In this document: positions 15,177-24,022 of the stretch, one piece after another
Layout of the letters: each line of letters begins with the position of its first letter
Position numbering within the stretch: position 1 is the stretch's first letter
NCBI GenBank assembly: GCA_018715525.1
Contig: DVLL01000023.1
Location: 26,385 to 90,384, forward strand
From: Candidatus Faeciplasma pullistercoris
Lineage (GTDB): Bacteria; Bacillota; Clostridia; Oscillospirales; Ruminococcaceae
Length of the DNA: 64,000 nt
Direction: 5' to 3'
Position numbers and translations under genes: made by a program
Notes under the pieces: model-generated
What the model was told of the DNA's origin: nothing
Seen by the model: the letters and a program-made list of their open reading frames with translations, nothing else
Database searches by the model: none

Positions 15177-15734
15177 TTATGCTCTGCTCATGTACTCTCC
15201 GGTTCTGGTATCAATTCTGATAACGTCACCCTCATTGATAAAGAGCGGAACCTTGATCTCCGCGCCTGTCTCAAGTGTCGCAGGCTTAGTAGCATTGGTG
15301 GCAGTATTTCCTGCGAAGCCGGGATCGGTCTGAGTTACAGTCAGCTCCACAAAGTAAGGAGGCTCAACACCGAAAACCTTGCCCTTGTAAGAAAGAATGG
15401 TGCAGACCATGTTCTCCTTGACAAACTTGAAGTTATCCCCGACATCAGCGGGGCTGACGGGAATCTGCTCATATGTCTCTGAATCCATGAAATAGTAAAG
15501 CTCTCCGTCTGTGTAGGAGTACTCCATGTCTCTTCTCTCAATAAACGCGGTGGGGAACTTTGCGGTGGGGTTGTAAGACTTTTCTACGACCGCTCCGGTA
15601 ATGACGTTCTTTGTCTTGGTTCTTACGAACGCAGCGCCTTTTCCGGGCTTAACATGCTGGAACTCAATTACCTGCATGACGTTTCCGTCTTCCTCAAAAG
15701 TTACACCGTTTCTGAAATCACCTGCTGTGATCAT
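15177..15734 (-). CDS. efp: Translation elongation factor P
   Basis: EF-P binds between the P and E sites of the ribosome and relieves stalling at consecutive prolines. It has 185 residues with the three beta-barrel domains of the family ([21 protein letters not shown]; ...[26 protein letters not shown]). The loop lysine that is modified in many bacteria is present as Lys32 in [10 protein letters not shown]; no EpmA/EarP-type modification gene is nearby. Start at ATG 15734 is set by CGGAGGAC upstream; a longer reading from 15794 would add 20 unsupported residues. Confidence 0.97.
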   Translation of the reverse strand: MITAGDFRNGVTFEEDGNVMQVIEFQHVKPGKGAAFVRTKTKNVITGAVVEKSYNPTAKFPTAFIERRDMEYSYTDGELYYFMDSETYEQIPVSPADVGDNFKFVKENMVCTILSYKGKVFGVEPPYFVELTVTQTDPGFAGNTATNATKPATLETGAEIKVPLFINEGDVIRIDTRTGEYMSRA

Positions 15735-15840
15735 ATATCTTTGTCCTCCGTTTCTTTTGGGGGTCTGCACGGCGACAATAAGTCCGCGCAGCATCCTACA
15801 ATGTATTCTAACCTAATTCTGCGAATATTGCAAGTGGTTT

Positions 15841-16908
15841 TTACAAAGAAATGAGAGATTTCTTTGCCCTTGTCATATTCTCGCAGCCGTCAGCCGTTAC
15901 AATCACGAAGTCCTCTATCCTTACTCCGAACTCGTCGGGGATATATATGCCCGGCTCGACGGTAACTATCATGTTCTCCTCAAATATATGCTTGCTCGAC
16001 GGAGAGGCGTTAGGAGTTTCATGTATCTCCATGCCTACGCCGTGACCCAGCGAGTGACCGAACATCTTTCCGTAACCAGCCTTAGTGATTATGTCGCGGG
16101 CTACCTTGTCGGCGTCGCTGCCTGATACTCCCGCCTTTATGAACTCAAGGGATTTTAGCTGAGCCTCAAGGACAGTGTTATAAACCTGCTCCATCTTCTC
16201 TGTAGGCTTGCCGACGCAGACTGTCCTTGTCATATCGCTGTGATAGCCGTCGTAGGTCGCTCCGTAATCCATAAGCACAAAGTCGCCGTCCTTGACAACG
16301 CTTTCGCCCGGGACGCCGTGCGGCAGCGAGGTGTTTGCTCCGGTGAGCGCGATGGTATCAAAGGAAAGACCCTCAGCGCCGTTTCTGAGCATGTAATAGT
16401 CAAGGCAAAGGCCTATTTCCTTTTCGGTGACTCCCGGCTTGATAAAGTTGAGCACATTCTCAAATGCGGCTTCCGCTATCCTCTGAGCCTTGATTATCTT
16501 TTCTATCTCCTCGCGTGATTTGACGATTCTCAGCTTGCCTATGGCTTCGCTCAGAGCGGACGAGGACACTATCTGCGCTTCACATATGCGCTCCTTATAC
16601 ATATTCAGCTCGGAGACGGTCATTGTATCGCTCTCTATAGCGAGAGTCTTCGCCCCATGCTTTTTGAGGAGCTCATTGAGCTGGTCAAACAGCTTCTCCT
16701 GCAAAATGACCTCTGCGTCCTTGACCTTCTTGGTCGCCGCCTCTATATATCTGAAATCTATTATAAGATACGCCTTGTCCTTGAATGCAAGTACCGTTCC
16801 GGCAGAAGATTTCATGCCGGTAAAATAGCGGCGGTTGACATCTGCCGTAATAAGAGCGGCGTCAACACCGTCAGGAAGCACGGAAAACAGCTTTTCAAAT
16901 TTGTTCAT
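15841..16908 (-). CDS. pepP: Xaa-Pro aminopeptidase (M24 family)
   Basis: Cytosolic metallopeptidase removing N-terminal residues that precede proline. It has 355 residues: creatinase-like N-domain to about residue 125, then the pita-bread M24 domain. Metal ligands are visible as the Asp of DYGATYDGYHSD (two Asp), His in GHSLGHGVGMEIHE, Glu in VTVEPGIYIP and Glu in VRIEDFV. Proximity to efp, with both relating to proline-containing proteins, is a common firmicute arrangement. It follows the endonuclease IV-like gene by 20 bp. Confidence 0.95.
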   Translation of the reverse strand: MNKFEKLFSVLPDGVDAALITADVNRRYFTGMKSSAGTVLAFKDKAYLIIDFRYIEAATKKVKDAEVILQEKLFDQLNELLKKHGAKTLAIESDTMTVSELNMYKERICEAQIVSSSALSEAIGKLRIVKSREEIEKIIKAQRIAEAAFENVLNFIKPGVTEKEIGLCLDYYMLRNGAEGLSFDTIALTGANTSLPHGVPGESVVKDGDFVLMDYGATYDGYHSDMTRTVCVGKPTEKMEQVYNTVLEAQLKSLEFIKAGVSGSDADKVARDIITKAGYGKMFGHSLGHGVGMEIHETPNASPSSKHIFEENMIVTVEPGIYIPDEFGVRIEDFVIVTADGCENMTRAKKSLISL

Positions 16909-16928
16909 AGTTATTACCTCTTTAGTTT

Positions 16929-17786
16929 TTATTCTATAAAGCTCAAGTAAGAGTTTTTCATTGCCAATGCGTCATAAGACTGCGTTCCGGCGCTCTCGCA
17001 GATAAATACCGGAGTGAGCCGCCTCTTTGCTATTATCTCCATGAGAGGCTCAAAATCAGGTCCGAACACGCTGTCGTCAAAGGTCAGATGCCTCAGCTCC
17101 CCGCCCTTCTGAGTATACTCGATTTTCGAGAAGTGGGAGTGAAATACCTTAAGCCTGTCACTTCCGAGCTTATTTTCAATTCTGTCAAGTATGTAGTTGA
17201 ACGCCTCAGCGGAATTTACCTGACCGAGCGTCCTCGCGTTCAGGTGTCCGAAGTCTATGCAGGGCAGGAAGCTGTCATCCAAGGACGCAAGCTCCAAGAC
17301 CTCCTCAAGATTGCCGAGCTGATTTATCTTGCCCATAGTCTCAGGGCAGAAATGTATCTCCGAAAAGCCCTCGCTCACCGCAGCGTCCCATGCCTTTTTC
17401 AGAGTCGCCTTTGCTAAGCCCAAAGCCTCCTCACGGCTTAGCTTGGCGCATGAGCCTGAGTGGATGACTATCCTGTCAGCGCCTATCTTTCTCGCGGCGG
17501 CGCAGGACTGCAAAATATAGTCTATGCTCTTCTCCCTTTTCTCCTCCTCCACGCTTGAAAGCGAGATGAAGTAGGGAGCGTGCAATGAAAGCTTAATTCC
17601 GTGCTCCTCCGCCTTTGCCTTCAGCTTCGCGCCTGAGGCGTCGGACACCCTCACTCCCTGACCGCACTGATACTCAAACGCGTCCAGTCCGAGCGCCTGC
17701 AAATATCCGGGCATATCAGAAGAGGAGCGGTACTTCTTTGAAAAATCATCCGAGCTGCCCGCAGGACCAAACAACGCTCTATCCAT
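16929..17786 (-). CDS. Endonuclease IV-like TIM-barrel protein
   Basis: A 285-residue TIM barrel of the AP endonuclease 2/xylose isomerase-like superfamily, closest to endonuclease IV, which nicks DNA 5' of abasic sites with a three-zinc centre. Candidate metal ligands: His in LHAPYF, His in VIHSG, Glu in CPETMG, Asp and His in IDFGHLNA, His in FHSHFS and Glu in ICESAG. Opening MDRALFGPAGSS resembles the LGxHvs start of Nfo. Nfo proper or a sugar-phosphate isomerase relative are both possible; the ligand set favours the nuclease. It sits between yqeG and pepP. Confidence 0.8.
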   Translation of the reverse strand: MDRALFGPAGSSDDFSKKYRSSSDMPGYLQALGLDAFEYQCGQGVRVSDASGAKLKAKAEEHGIKLSLHAPYFISLSSVEEEKREKSIDYILQSCAAARKIGADRIVIHSGSCAKLSREEALGLAKATLKKAWDAAVSEGFSEIHFCPETMGKINQLGNLEEVLELASLDDSFLPCIDFGHLNARTLGQVNSAEAFNYILDRIENKLGSDRLKVFHSHFSKIEYTQKGGELRHLTFDDSVFGPDFEPLMEIIAKRRLTPVFICESAGTQSYDALAMKNSYLSFIE

Positions 17787-17812
17787 TTACACTCACGCCT
17801 TTCATACAGACT

Positions 17813-18313
17813 TTATCTTTTGGTAAGGCTCCTGCTTCTTCCGGGCAGCAAAGGCTTTTCAAGCGCACGCTTGACCCTGAACCAGAACCCGGTCTCATAT
17901 ACTATCGGATAGGTAAATATGCTCCTCACTCCGCTCAGGTTACAGCCCAATACATCGGTAAAAATCTGGTCTCCGACAGAAGCCACCTCTTTGCGCTCAA
18001 GTCCGAGCGCTTTTACCGCCCTGTGATATCCCTTAGGCAGAGGCTTGCCCGCGTCACAGACAAACTCAAGTCCAAGCACATCGGCAAACGGCTTCACACG
18101 CTCAAAATGGTTATTCGACAGTATTATCAGACGTATGCCCTCCCGCTTCATTTCAGCAAGCCAGTCCTGTATCTTGGGCGCGGGAACGGGGTTGTTGTGG
18201 GTAGTAAGGGTATTGTCAAGATCCAATATCAGAGCCTTAATACCCTCCTTCTCCAAAAACTCGACGGATATATCCGCTACCGAGTCAAAGACATATTTAG
18301 GCTTAAAAAGCAT
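17813..18313 (-). CDS. yqeG: YqeG-family HAD phosphatase
   Basis: HAD subclass IIIA phosphatase of the YqeG type, often a phosphatidylglycerol-phosphate phosphatase-like enzyme in Firmicutes. Motif I is LDLDNTLTTHNN (nucleophile Asp and general acid Asp), motif II LSNN, motif III Lys in GKPLPKGY and motif IV GDQIFTDVLG. The ATG at 18313 is preferred because GGAGGACTTG precedes it; a start 18 bp further upstream would lie inside the terminator of rpsU. Little space separates it from that terminator, so expression must come largely from read-through. Confidence 0.92.
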   Translation of the reverse strand: MLFKPKYVFDSVADISVEFLEKEGIKALILDLDNTLTTHNNPVPAPKIQDWLAEMKREGIRLIILSNNHFERVKPFADVLGLEFVCDAGKPLPKGYHRAVKALGLERKEVASVGDQIFTDVLGCNLSGVRSIFTYPIVYETGFWFRVKRALEKPLLPGRSRSLTKR

Positions 18314-18317
18314 CAAG

Positions 18318-18359
18318 TCCTCCAAAAACAAAAGCGAACAGACAAAACTGCTCGCTTTT
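18318..18359 (-). terminator. Intrinsic terminator after rpsU, abutting the yqeG ribosome site
   Basis: Twelve-pair stem (18330-18341 with 18348-18359, one G-T), then TTGTTTTTGG on the minus strand, directly followed by the GGAGG of yqeG. Confidence 0.88.
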
Positions 18360-18376
18360 CTTTAATTATACTGTTA

Positions 18377-18550
18377 TTAGTACTTACGCTTACGAGCTGC
18401 TTCAGACTTCTTCTTGCGCTTTACCGAAGGCTTTTCGTAATGCTCTCTCTTGCGTACTTCAGCTATAACTCCGTCTCTTGCGCAGGACCTCTTAAATCTC
18501 TTCAAAGCGGTCTCCAAGGACTCATTCTTACCTACTCGTACTTCTGCCAT
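18377..18550 (-). CDS. rpsU: 30S ribosomal protein S21
   Basis: Small basic ribosomal protein that helps base-pair the anti-Shine-Dalgarno region during initiation. It has 57 residues ([19 protein letters not shown]..., ending [11 protein letters not shown]), full family length. Ribosome site AAAGGGAGGGAA lies upstream of ATG 18550. It has its own promoter at 18616-18644 and a perfect inverted repeat in the leader. It is followed by a terminator, then yqeG. Confidence 0.97.
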   Translation of the reverse strand: MAEVRVGKNESLETALKRFKRSCARDGVIAEVRKREHYEKPSVKRKKKSEAARKRKY

Positions 18551-18584
18551 TTATCGTTCCCTCCCTTTGCCGCTCGGGCAGAGG

Positions 18585-18602
18585 ATTTTACATCTGTAAA
18601 AT
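18585..18602. promoter_or_regulatory. Inverted repeat in the rpsU leader
   Basis: ATTTTACATCTGTAAAAT is an 8-bp perfect inverted repeat with a 2-base centre, lying between the rpsU promoter's -10 and the ribosome site. It could be a DNA operator or a short RNA hairpin at the 5' end. Confidence 0.4.
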
Positions 18603-18615
18603 GTAACTAACCTGT

Positions 18616-18644
18616 ATTATACGACAGGTCTAACATAAAGTCAA
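18616..18644 (-). promoter_or_regulatory. Sigma-A promoter of rpsU
   Basis: Minus strand: TTGACT (18644-18639), 17-bp spacer, TATAAT (18621-18616). Confidence 0.88.
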
Positions 18645-18667
18645 TAGCAAAATCAAAAATTCATATT

Positions 18668-21073
18668 TTATTTGGCAACTATATTTACAAGCTTGCCCTT
18701 TACATATATTTCCTTGACTATCGTCTTGCCTGATAACTCCGCAGCTATCTTGTCCATCCCCTTGACGAGCGCAAGCACCTGGTCCTGAGTGGCGTCAGCC
18801 GCGATCATCGCTCTATCCTTGAGCTTGCCGTTAATCTGAACGGCTATCTCTATCTCATCGTCTACGCACAGCGCTTCATCGTAGGAGCACCACTTTGCGT
18901 CGTGAATATATCCCCCGAAGCCGAGACTCTCGTACATCTCCTCGCAGATGTGAGGAGCAAACGGATAAAGCATTATCAGGAAGTCTCTGAGTTCAGCGCG
19001 GTTTACAGAACCTATCTGATAGAAGTCGTTGAGTATAGTCATCATTGCGGCTATGGCGGTGTTGAACTTCATCGCGTCGATGTCAAGAGTGACCTTCTTT
19101 ATCATCTTGTGCATCTTTGCCGAGAGCGCGGGAGTATAGCTGTCGCCGTCAACCAGAATATCGCTAAGACCCCATACCCTGTCCAGGAACCTCTTGCAGC
19201 CCTTTACGCTTGAATCGCTCCAGGGAGCCGCCTTCTCATAGTCGCCCATGAACAGTGCGTAAACTCTCAGCACATCTGCTCCGTATGCCTTGATTACATC
19301 CAGCGGGTCTATCACATTGCCCTTCGATTTGCTCATCTTCTCTCCGTCAGGACCCAGAATAAGTCCCTGAGCAGTTCTCTTCATATAGGGCTCGTCGGTA
19401 TTTACCGCGCCGATGTCGTAAAGGAACTTGTGCCAGAAGCGGGAGTAGATCATATGTCTTGTGACATGCTCCATTCCGCCGTTATACCAGTCTACAGGCA
19501 TCCAGTACTCAAGAGCCTCCTTAGAGGCGAACTCATTATCATTGTGCGGATCACAATATCTCAGATAATACCATGATGAGCCTGCCCACTGAGGCATGGT
19601 ATCAGTCTCTCTCTTGGCGGGTCCGCCGCATTTCGGACAGGTGCAATTTACAAAGGAGTCTATTTTTGCGAGAGGGCTTTCTCCGTCCGAGCCGGGAACA
19701 AAGTTCTCAACGTCGGGAAGCCTCAGCGGAAGCTCCTCATACGGAACGGCCACCATTCCGCAGTGCTCGCAGTATACAATCGGTATCGGCTCTCCCCAAT
19801 AGCGCTGACGGTTGAACGCCCAGTCCTTCATCTTGTACTGCACGCCCTTCTCGCCTATTCCCTTTTCCTCAAGGTATTCAAGCATCTTAGCTATGGAATC
19901 TTTTTTATTCGTCATACCGTTTAAAACGCCGGAGTTTACCATTTCTCCGTCGCCGGTATACGCTTCCTTGGAAATATCCCCGCCCTTTATTACTTCGATT
20001 ATGTCTATGCCGAACTTTTTGGCGAACTCATAGTCGCGCTGGTCATGCGCCGGAACCGCCATAATGGCTCCCGTTCCGTAGCCCATCATTACATAATCCG
20101 ATATGTAAATCGGAATTTCCTTTCCGTTTACCGGGTTTATGGCTGTGATTCCGTCAAGTCTCACGCCGGTCTTATCCTTTACGAGCTGGGTTCTCTCAAA
20201 TTCAGTCTTCTTTGCGCACTCGTTCCTGTACGCGACAACCTCGTCCATATTCCTTATCATGCCAAAGTTTTTGTCTATGATTGGGTGCTCAGGCGCCATA
20301 ACCATAAATGTCACGCCGTAAAGGGTATCGGGACGGGTGGTGTAAATCCTTAACTTTTCGGGCAAGCCCTTAAGCTCAAAGTCAACAAACGCGCCTGTAG
20401 ACTTGCCTATCCAGTTTTCCTGCTGGAGCTTTATGTTCGGAAGATAATCCACTTCCTTAAGTCCCTCAAGGAGTTTGTCGCAGTACTCTGTTATTCTTAA
20501 ATACCACACATCTTTGGATTTCTGGACTATATCGCTGTGGCATACGTCGCACTTTCCGCCCTGAGAGTCCTCGTTGGATAAAACGACCTTACAGCTCGGG
20601 CAGTAATTAACAAGCGTCTTGTCCCTGAAGGCAAGACCATGCTCAAACATCTTGAGGAATATCCACTGAGTCCACTTGTAATAGCCGGGATCGGTGGTGT
20701 CTATTGTGCGAGACCAGTCGAACGCAAAGCCAACCTTTTTAAGCTGCTCCGAAAAATACTTTATATTCTTATCGGTAGATATCCTTGGATGTATTCCGGT
20801 CTTTATCGCATAGTTCTCCGCCGGAAGTCCGAAAGCGTCGAAGCCTATCGGGAATAAAACATTGTAGCCCTCAAGACGCTTCTTTCTTCCTATAACCTCA
20901 AGACCTGAATATGCCTTGATATGTCCGACGTGCATTCCGGCTCCGGATGGGTAAGGAAACTCGACAAGAGCGTAAAACTTCTTCTTCGACGGGTCTATAT
21001 GCGCCTCAAAGGTCTTGTTCTCCTCCCAAAATTTCTGCCATTTCCTCTCAACGGCATCAAAGTTATATTTCAT
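18668..21073 (-). CDS. leuS: Leucyl-tRNA synthetase
   Basis: Class I aminoacyl-tRNA synthetase charging tRNA-Leu. It has 801 residues, the expected size, with HIGH-type motif HVGH (PYPSGAGMHVGH, about 40-53), the CP1 editing domain (about 220-410, containing the T-rich IYTTRPDTLYGVTF), zinc-type cysteines (CPSCKVVLS...CDVC), KMSKS in GEKMSKSKGN and the C-terminal anticodon-binding domain. ATG 21073 follows AAAGGAC. I saw no T-box leader: the gene follows rsfS after 40 bp and is probably co-transcribed with it. Confidence 0.98.
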   Translation of the reverse strand: MKYNFDAVERKWQKFWEENKTFEAHIDPSKKKFYALVEFPYPSGAGMHVGHIKAYSGLEVIGRKKRLEGYNVLFPIGFDAFGLPAENYAIKTGIHPRISTDKNIKYFSEQLKKVGFAFDWSRTIDTTDPGYYKWTQWIFLKMFEHGLAFRDKTLVNYCPSCKVVLSNEDSQGGKCDVCHSDIVQKSKDVWYLRITEYCDKLLEGLKEVDYLPNIKLQQENWIGKSTGAFVDFELKGLPEKLRIYTTRPDTLYGVTFMVMAPEHPIIDKNFGMIRNMDEVVAYRNECAKKTEFERTQLVKDKTGVRLDGITAINPVNGKEIPIYISDYVMMGYGTGAIMAVPAHDQRDYEFAKKFGIDIIEVIKGGDISKEAYTGDGEMVNSGVLNGMTNKKDSIAKMLEYLEEKGIGEKGVQYKMKDWAFNRQRYWGEPIPIVYCEHCGMVAVPYEELPLRLPDVENFVPGSDGESPLAKIDSFVNCTCPKCGGPAKRETDTMPQWAGSSWYYLRYCDPHNDNEFASKEALEYWMPVDWYNGGMEHVTRHMIYSRFWHKFLYDIGAVNTDEPYMKRTAQGLILGPDGEKMSKSKGNVIDPLDVIKAYGADVLRVYALFMGDYEKAAPWSDSSVKGCKRFLDRVWGLSDILVDGDSYTPALSAKMHKMIKKVTLDIDAMKFNTAIAAMMTILNDFYQIGSVNRAELRDFLIMLYPFAPHICEEMYESLGFGGYIHDAKWCSYDEALCVDDEIEIAVQINGKLKDRAMIAADATQDQVLALVKGMDKIAAELSGKTIVKEIYVKGKLVNIVAK

Positions 21074-21113
21074 CAATACCAGTCCTTTAAATCAAAAATG
21101 ATTCATCATTATA

Positions 21114-21464
21114 TCACAGTAAAGTGGCTATGTCAACCTCCTCGCCGTCGCTCCACAGCTTCTCCAGCGCGTAATCCGCTCTTGTGTCCTTATAGAAAAC
21201 ATGTACGATTATGTCGGTATAATCCATAGCTATCCAGCTCGCGCCGTCTATTCCCTCGATATGATCCGGCTTCTCGCCCTTCTCTCCCAACTTAAACTCC
21301 ACCTCGTCGGCAAGTCCTCTCGTATGGGTAGTAGAGGTGCCGTGAGCGATAACAAAGTAATCCGCGATTATGGTCAGGTCGCCTATCCTGATGACCTTGA
21401 TGTCAACTGCGTTCTTTGAGTCGAGAGCCCTTACGATTTCTGTCAGCTTTTCCTTTTGCGTCAT
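21114..21464 (-). CDS. rsfS: Ribosomal silencing factor RsfS
   Basis: Binds L14 on the 50S subunit and blocks joining of subunits when nutrients are short. It has 116 residues with the family core (DIKVIRIGDLTIIADYFVIA, then STTHTRGLADEVE and GASWIAMDYTDIIVHVF). It sits in the classic string nadD-yqeK-LCP-rsfS-leuS. Confidence 0.95.
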   Translation of the reverse strand: MTQKEKLTEIVRALDSKNAVDIKVIRIGDLTIIADYFVIAHGTSTTHTRGLADEVEFKLGEKGEKPDHIEGIDGASWIAMDYTDIIVHVFYKDTRADYALEKLWSDGEEVDIATLL

Positions 21465-21481
21465 GTTATCACTTTCCTTTT

Positions 21482-22474
21482 CTATGTCATGTTTTTTATG
21501 TTCGTCTCAAGATCCTTATATTTGTCGTTCACAGGATTTTCTTCGCTAATCTCTACAAGTCCGAGTTCCTCAGGATAGCATACATCGTCCTTTGAGCGAA
21601 ATTGCTCGTTCAACAGGCTTGCAGCGCTCTCGACATCGGCGGCGTACACCTTTCTTCCCTCAAAATCCGCATCAGCTCCCGGAAGAAGCCATATATGGGA
21701 GTTCTCAGGTCTTACTTCGTTTGAGATGCTCGCAAGCTCGGTTATCTCGGATAAGTTCATATCGGTGTCTATTCCGTTTGCTATCACTCCCAAAAGCTGA
21801 GCGAACCATACCGACGCTCCCTTTTGGTTCAAATTCATGATGACTCCTGCCAGAAGCCTCCTGTACGCCTCGATATTCTCCCGACTGCCGATTAAATATG
21901 CCTCGCTGTCGGAAGCTATCCTCTCGGCGATGCTCTTTGTGATTATCCTCTCTCCGCTGACAAGCCGATAATCGCCTATCGTCGCCTCGTCCTCGATTTT
22001 TACCTTAACTCCGCCAAGAGCCGCGACACAGTCGGAAAAATCGTCGATATCCATCGTTATGCTGCCGTCTATCTTAAGCGAAAGAGCCTCGGAAACAGCG
22101 ATGCCGTATATCCCCTCGCGGTATGCCGTTGACAGATCTCCCTTAAACCCATCAGCCGTTATAAGCGCGCAGGGCGGCAGCTCAAGGATATCAAGGGTAT
22201 GAAGATCAAGGTCAAACGAAAATATATGACTGCGGCAAAGAGAGCCGTCGTCTGTAATTGAAAAGATTATATTTTTCTTTTTCGTCACCGTATCAAAGCT
22301 GTAGCCCATCGAAGTGTAGCGGTCTATGTCCGAGACCGGCTGCCTCGCCGCGACAATCTTTTTTGCCGCCGACTGCGCGAGACTCAAAAGCGTATAGGTC
22401 GCGGCTGCCGAAACCGCGCAGGTAATTGAAATTACTATTGCGAGCTTTCTTTTGTAGCTTAAGCGTTTGAGCAT
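21482..22474 (-). CDS. LytR-CpsA-Psr-like membrane protein
   Basis: A 330-residue protein with one N-terminal membrane helix (about 11-32) and an extracytoplasmic domain reminiscent of LCP phosphotransferases, which attach teichoic acids or capsule to peptidoglycan. Weak family signals: KKNIIFSITDDG, LELPPCALITAD, LSTAYREGIYG, ALGGVKVKIED and an Arg-rich NIEAYRRLLAGVI region. Several canonical arginine/aspartate positions are not obvious, so it is divergent. Its position between yqeK and rsfS is where Clostridia usually carry an LCP gene, which supports the call. Confidence 0.7.
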   Translation of the reverse strand: MLKRLSYKRKLAIVISITCAVSAAATYTLLSLAQSAAKKIVAARQPVSDIDRYTSMGYSFDTVTKKKNIIFSITDDGSLCRSHIFSFDLDLHTLDILELPPCALITADGFKGDLSTAYREGIYGIAVSEALSLKIDGSITMDIDDFSDCVAALGGVKVKIEDEATIGDYRLVSGERIITKSIAERIASDSEAYLIGSRENIEAYRRLLAGVIMNLNQKGASVWFAQLLGVIANGIDTDMNLSEITELASISNEVRPENSHIWLLPGADADFEGRKVYAADVESAASLLNEQFRSKDDVCYPEELGLVEISEENPVNDKYKDLETNIKNMT

Positions 22475-22510
22475 ATCTCAGCCTCAAAGGGCGGTGACTT
22501 CCTTTAGCTC

Positions 22511-23704
22511 CTACTTGTCTGACTTTTCAAGGCTCAGCCTGTAGCTTGTGTACTCGTTATACGCGGCAAGGGTGCACGCGGGGATAGTCCTCACATGAGC
22601 GCAGGAATAGCTCACGGAAAACTTCATCGCCTCATACATTCCAAGATTAAGATCCCTTCTCGCGCACTCACGCATCTCGTCCACTCCGGGGTATTCCCTC
22701 TCGGCGGAAATGAGATCCGCTATGTACACTATCTTCTCAAGAGTGGTCATTCCTCCCTTTGCTACGGTATGATACCTGACCGCAGATAACACCTCCGTAT
22801 CAGTAACGCCGAAGCTCTCCTTTAGGTATACCGCTCCCGCAATTCCGTGATAGGTCTTTGGAGCGTTAAGCTCGACAGTGTCTACCGGAAATTCGCTTCT
22901 TTTGACCAGCTCAAGCTGCTTATCAAAGGGTATTTCCTTGCAGATATCGTGTACCAGTCCGGCAAAGTACGCTTTATCGAGGTCACAATCGTTTAGACCC
23001 GCAAGTAAAAGCGCCTCGTCAGCAACATTCATCGAATGGGTAAATCTTTTCTCGGAAAGATTCTCACGAAGGTACTGCACATACCTATTATACCTTGATT
23101 TGTCAAAATTATATAGATTATTTTTGTGAATGTATTCCTCTACCTTCACGGGTATCATTCCTCCTGAGTTGGATTTTGAGTACAGCATAGCCCTGACAGC
23201 GGTCGAGGACACCTGTGCCGGCTCGCAGCCAAGAAGTATGCAGCGAGTGCCAAGCTCATCCTTTACCCTCTGAGCGCTTTTCTCGAGCTCCTCGCCGTCG
23301 TCACCCGTCCTTGAAAAGCACAATAGCGTGGCAAGCTCAGAAATCCTGTCAGAGCGGTACCAGCGGGGAAAGCTCTTTAGCATATCGCTTCCCACGACGA
23401 AATAAAGCTCGTCCGAGGGATAAAGCGACTTGAAATGCTCAAGGGTGTTCACAGTATAGCTTTTTCCCTCTATGCCCATTTCATAGTCGGATACCTCCAC
23501 CCCGGGAATTTCCGACACCGCAAGCCTGCACATATTCAGCCGGTGAATATCCGGCAAAAGGCTGTCGGCAGGCTTGTGAGGAGGAATATGATCCGGCATG
23601 AGTATCAGCCTGTCCGGCTTCAGCTTGTCGTGTATATGGCTCACTACTCTTACATGCCCGTTATGAATAGGGTTAAACGTACCGCCGAATATAACTATTT
23701 TCAT
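22511..23704 (-). CDS. nadD: NadD-YqeK fusion: nicotinate-mononucleotide adenylyltransferase plus HD hydrolase
   Basis: Two enzymes in one 397-residue chain. Residues 1 to about 195 are NadD, which makes deamido-NAD from NaMN and ATP: GGTFNPIHNGH at the start and the SSTAVRAML (ISSTxIR-type) motif. Residues about 205-390 are YqeK, an HD-domain Ap4A hydrolase: FTHSMNVADEALLLA, then GLVHDICKE with the HD pair, and MTTLEKIVYIADLI. In most Firmicutes these are adjacent separate genes. No frameshift scar or internal ribosome site is obvious at the junction (YNFDKSRYNRYVQYLRENL). It overlaps yhbY by 4 bp. Confidence 0.93.
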   Translation of the reverse strand: MKIVIFGGTFNPIHNGHVRVVSHIHDKLKPDRLILMPDHIPPHKPADSLLPDIHRLNMCRLAVSEIPGVEVSDYEMGIEGKSYTVNTLEHFKSLYPSDELYFVVGSDMLKSFPRWYRSDRISELATLLCFSRTGDDGEELEKSAQRVKDELGTRCILLGCEPAQVSSTAVRAMLYSKSNSGGMIPVKVEEYIHKNNLYNFDKSRYNRYVQYLRENLSEKRFTHSMNVADEALLLAGLNDCDLDKAYFAGLVHDICKEIPFDKQLELVKRSEFPVDTVELNAPKTYHGIAGAVYLKESFGVTDTEVLSAVRYHTVAKGGMTTLEKIVYIADLISAEREYPGVDEMRECARRDLNLGMYEAMKFSVSYSCAHVRTIPACTLAAYNEYTSYRLSLEKSDK

Positions 23705-23994
23705 TTCACAAGCTCGATCTGCGGCTTCTCGGGATTGCGCTTGTACAAAACTGCCTTTGATCCTATGGTTATGACCACCTCCGCGCCGATTTTGGAAGCT
23801 ATCTCGTTTGCCGCCTCAGACGCCGTGTACATTGAGTTGTCAAGGCATTTTATCTTGACTATTTCATGCGCTCTCAGATAATCGTCTATCTGGATAACCT
23901 GAGCGTCGTTTACTCCGCCCTTGCCGATCTGAAACACCGGGTCAAGTCCTGCGGCTATTCCCTTAAGCTGGGCTCTCTGTTTGGATGTAAGCAT
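23701..23994 (-). CDS. yhbY: YhbY-type ribosome assembly RNA-binding protein (CRM domain)
   Basis: A 97-residue CRM-domain protein that associates with 50S precursors. It has LTSKQRAQLKGIAAGLDPVFQIGKGG followed by the DYLRAHEIVKIK segment and an IGAEVVITIGSKAVLY region, all typical. GTPase-partner gene obgE is not adjacent here; the gene follows rdgB after 28 bp and precedes the nadD-yqeK fusion. Confidence 0.94.
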   Translation of the reverse strand: MLTSKQRAQLKGIAAGLDPVFQIGKGGVNDAQVIQIDDYLRAHEIVKIKCLDNSMYTASEAANEIASKIGAEVVITIGSKAVLYKRNPEKPQIELVK

Positions 23995-24022
23995 ATTTCG
24001 CCTCCCTTTATATCACTTATTA

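Noticed and set aside
21074..21113. T-box leader for leuS
   Set aside because: The gap to rsfS is only 40 bp with no specifier loop or terminator; leuS appears co-transcribed with rsfS.
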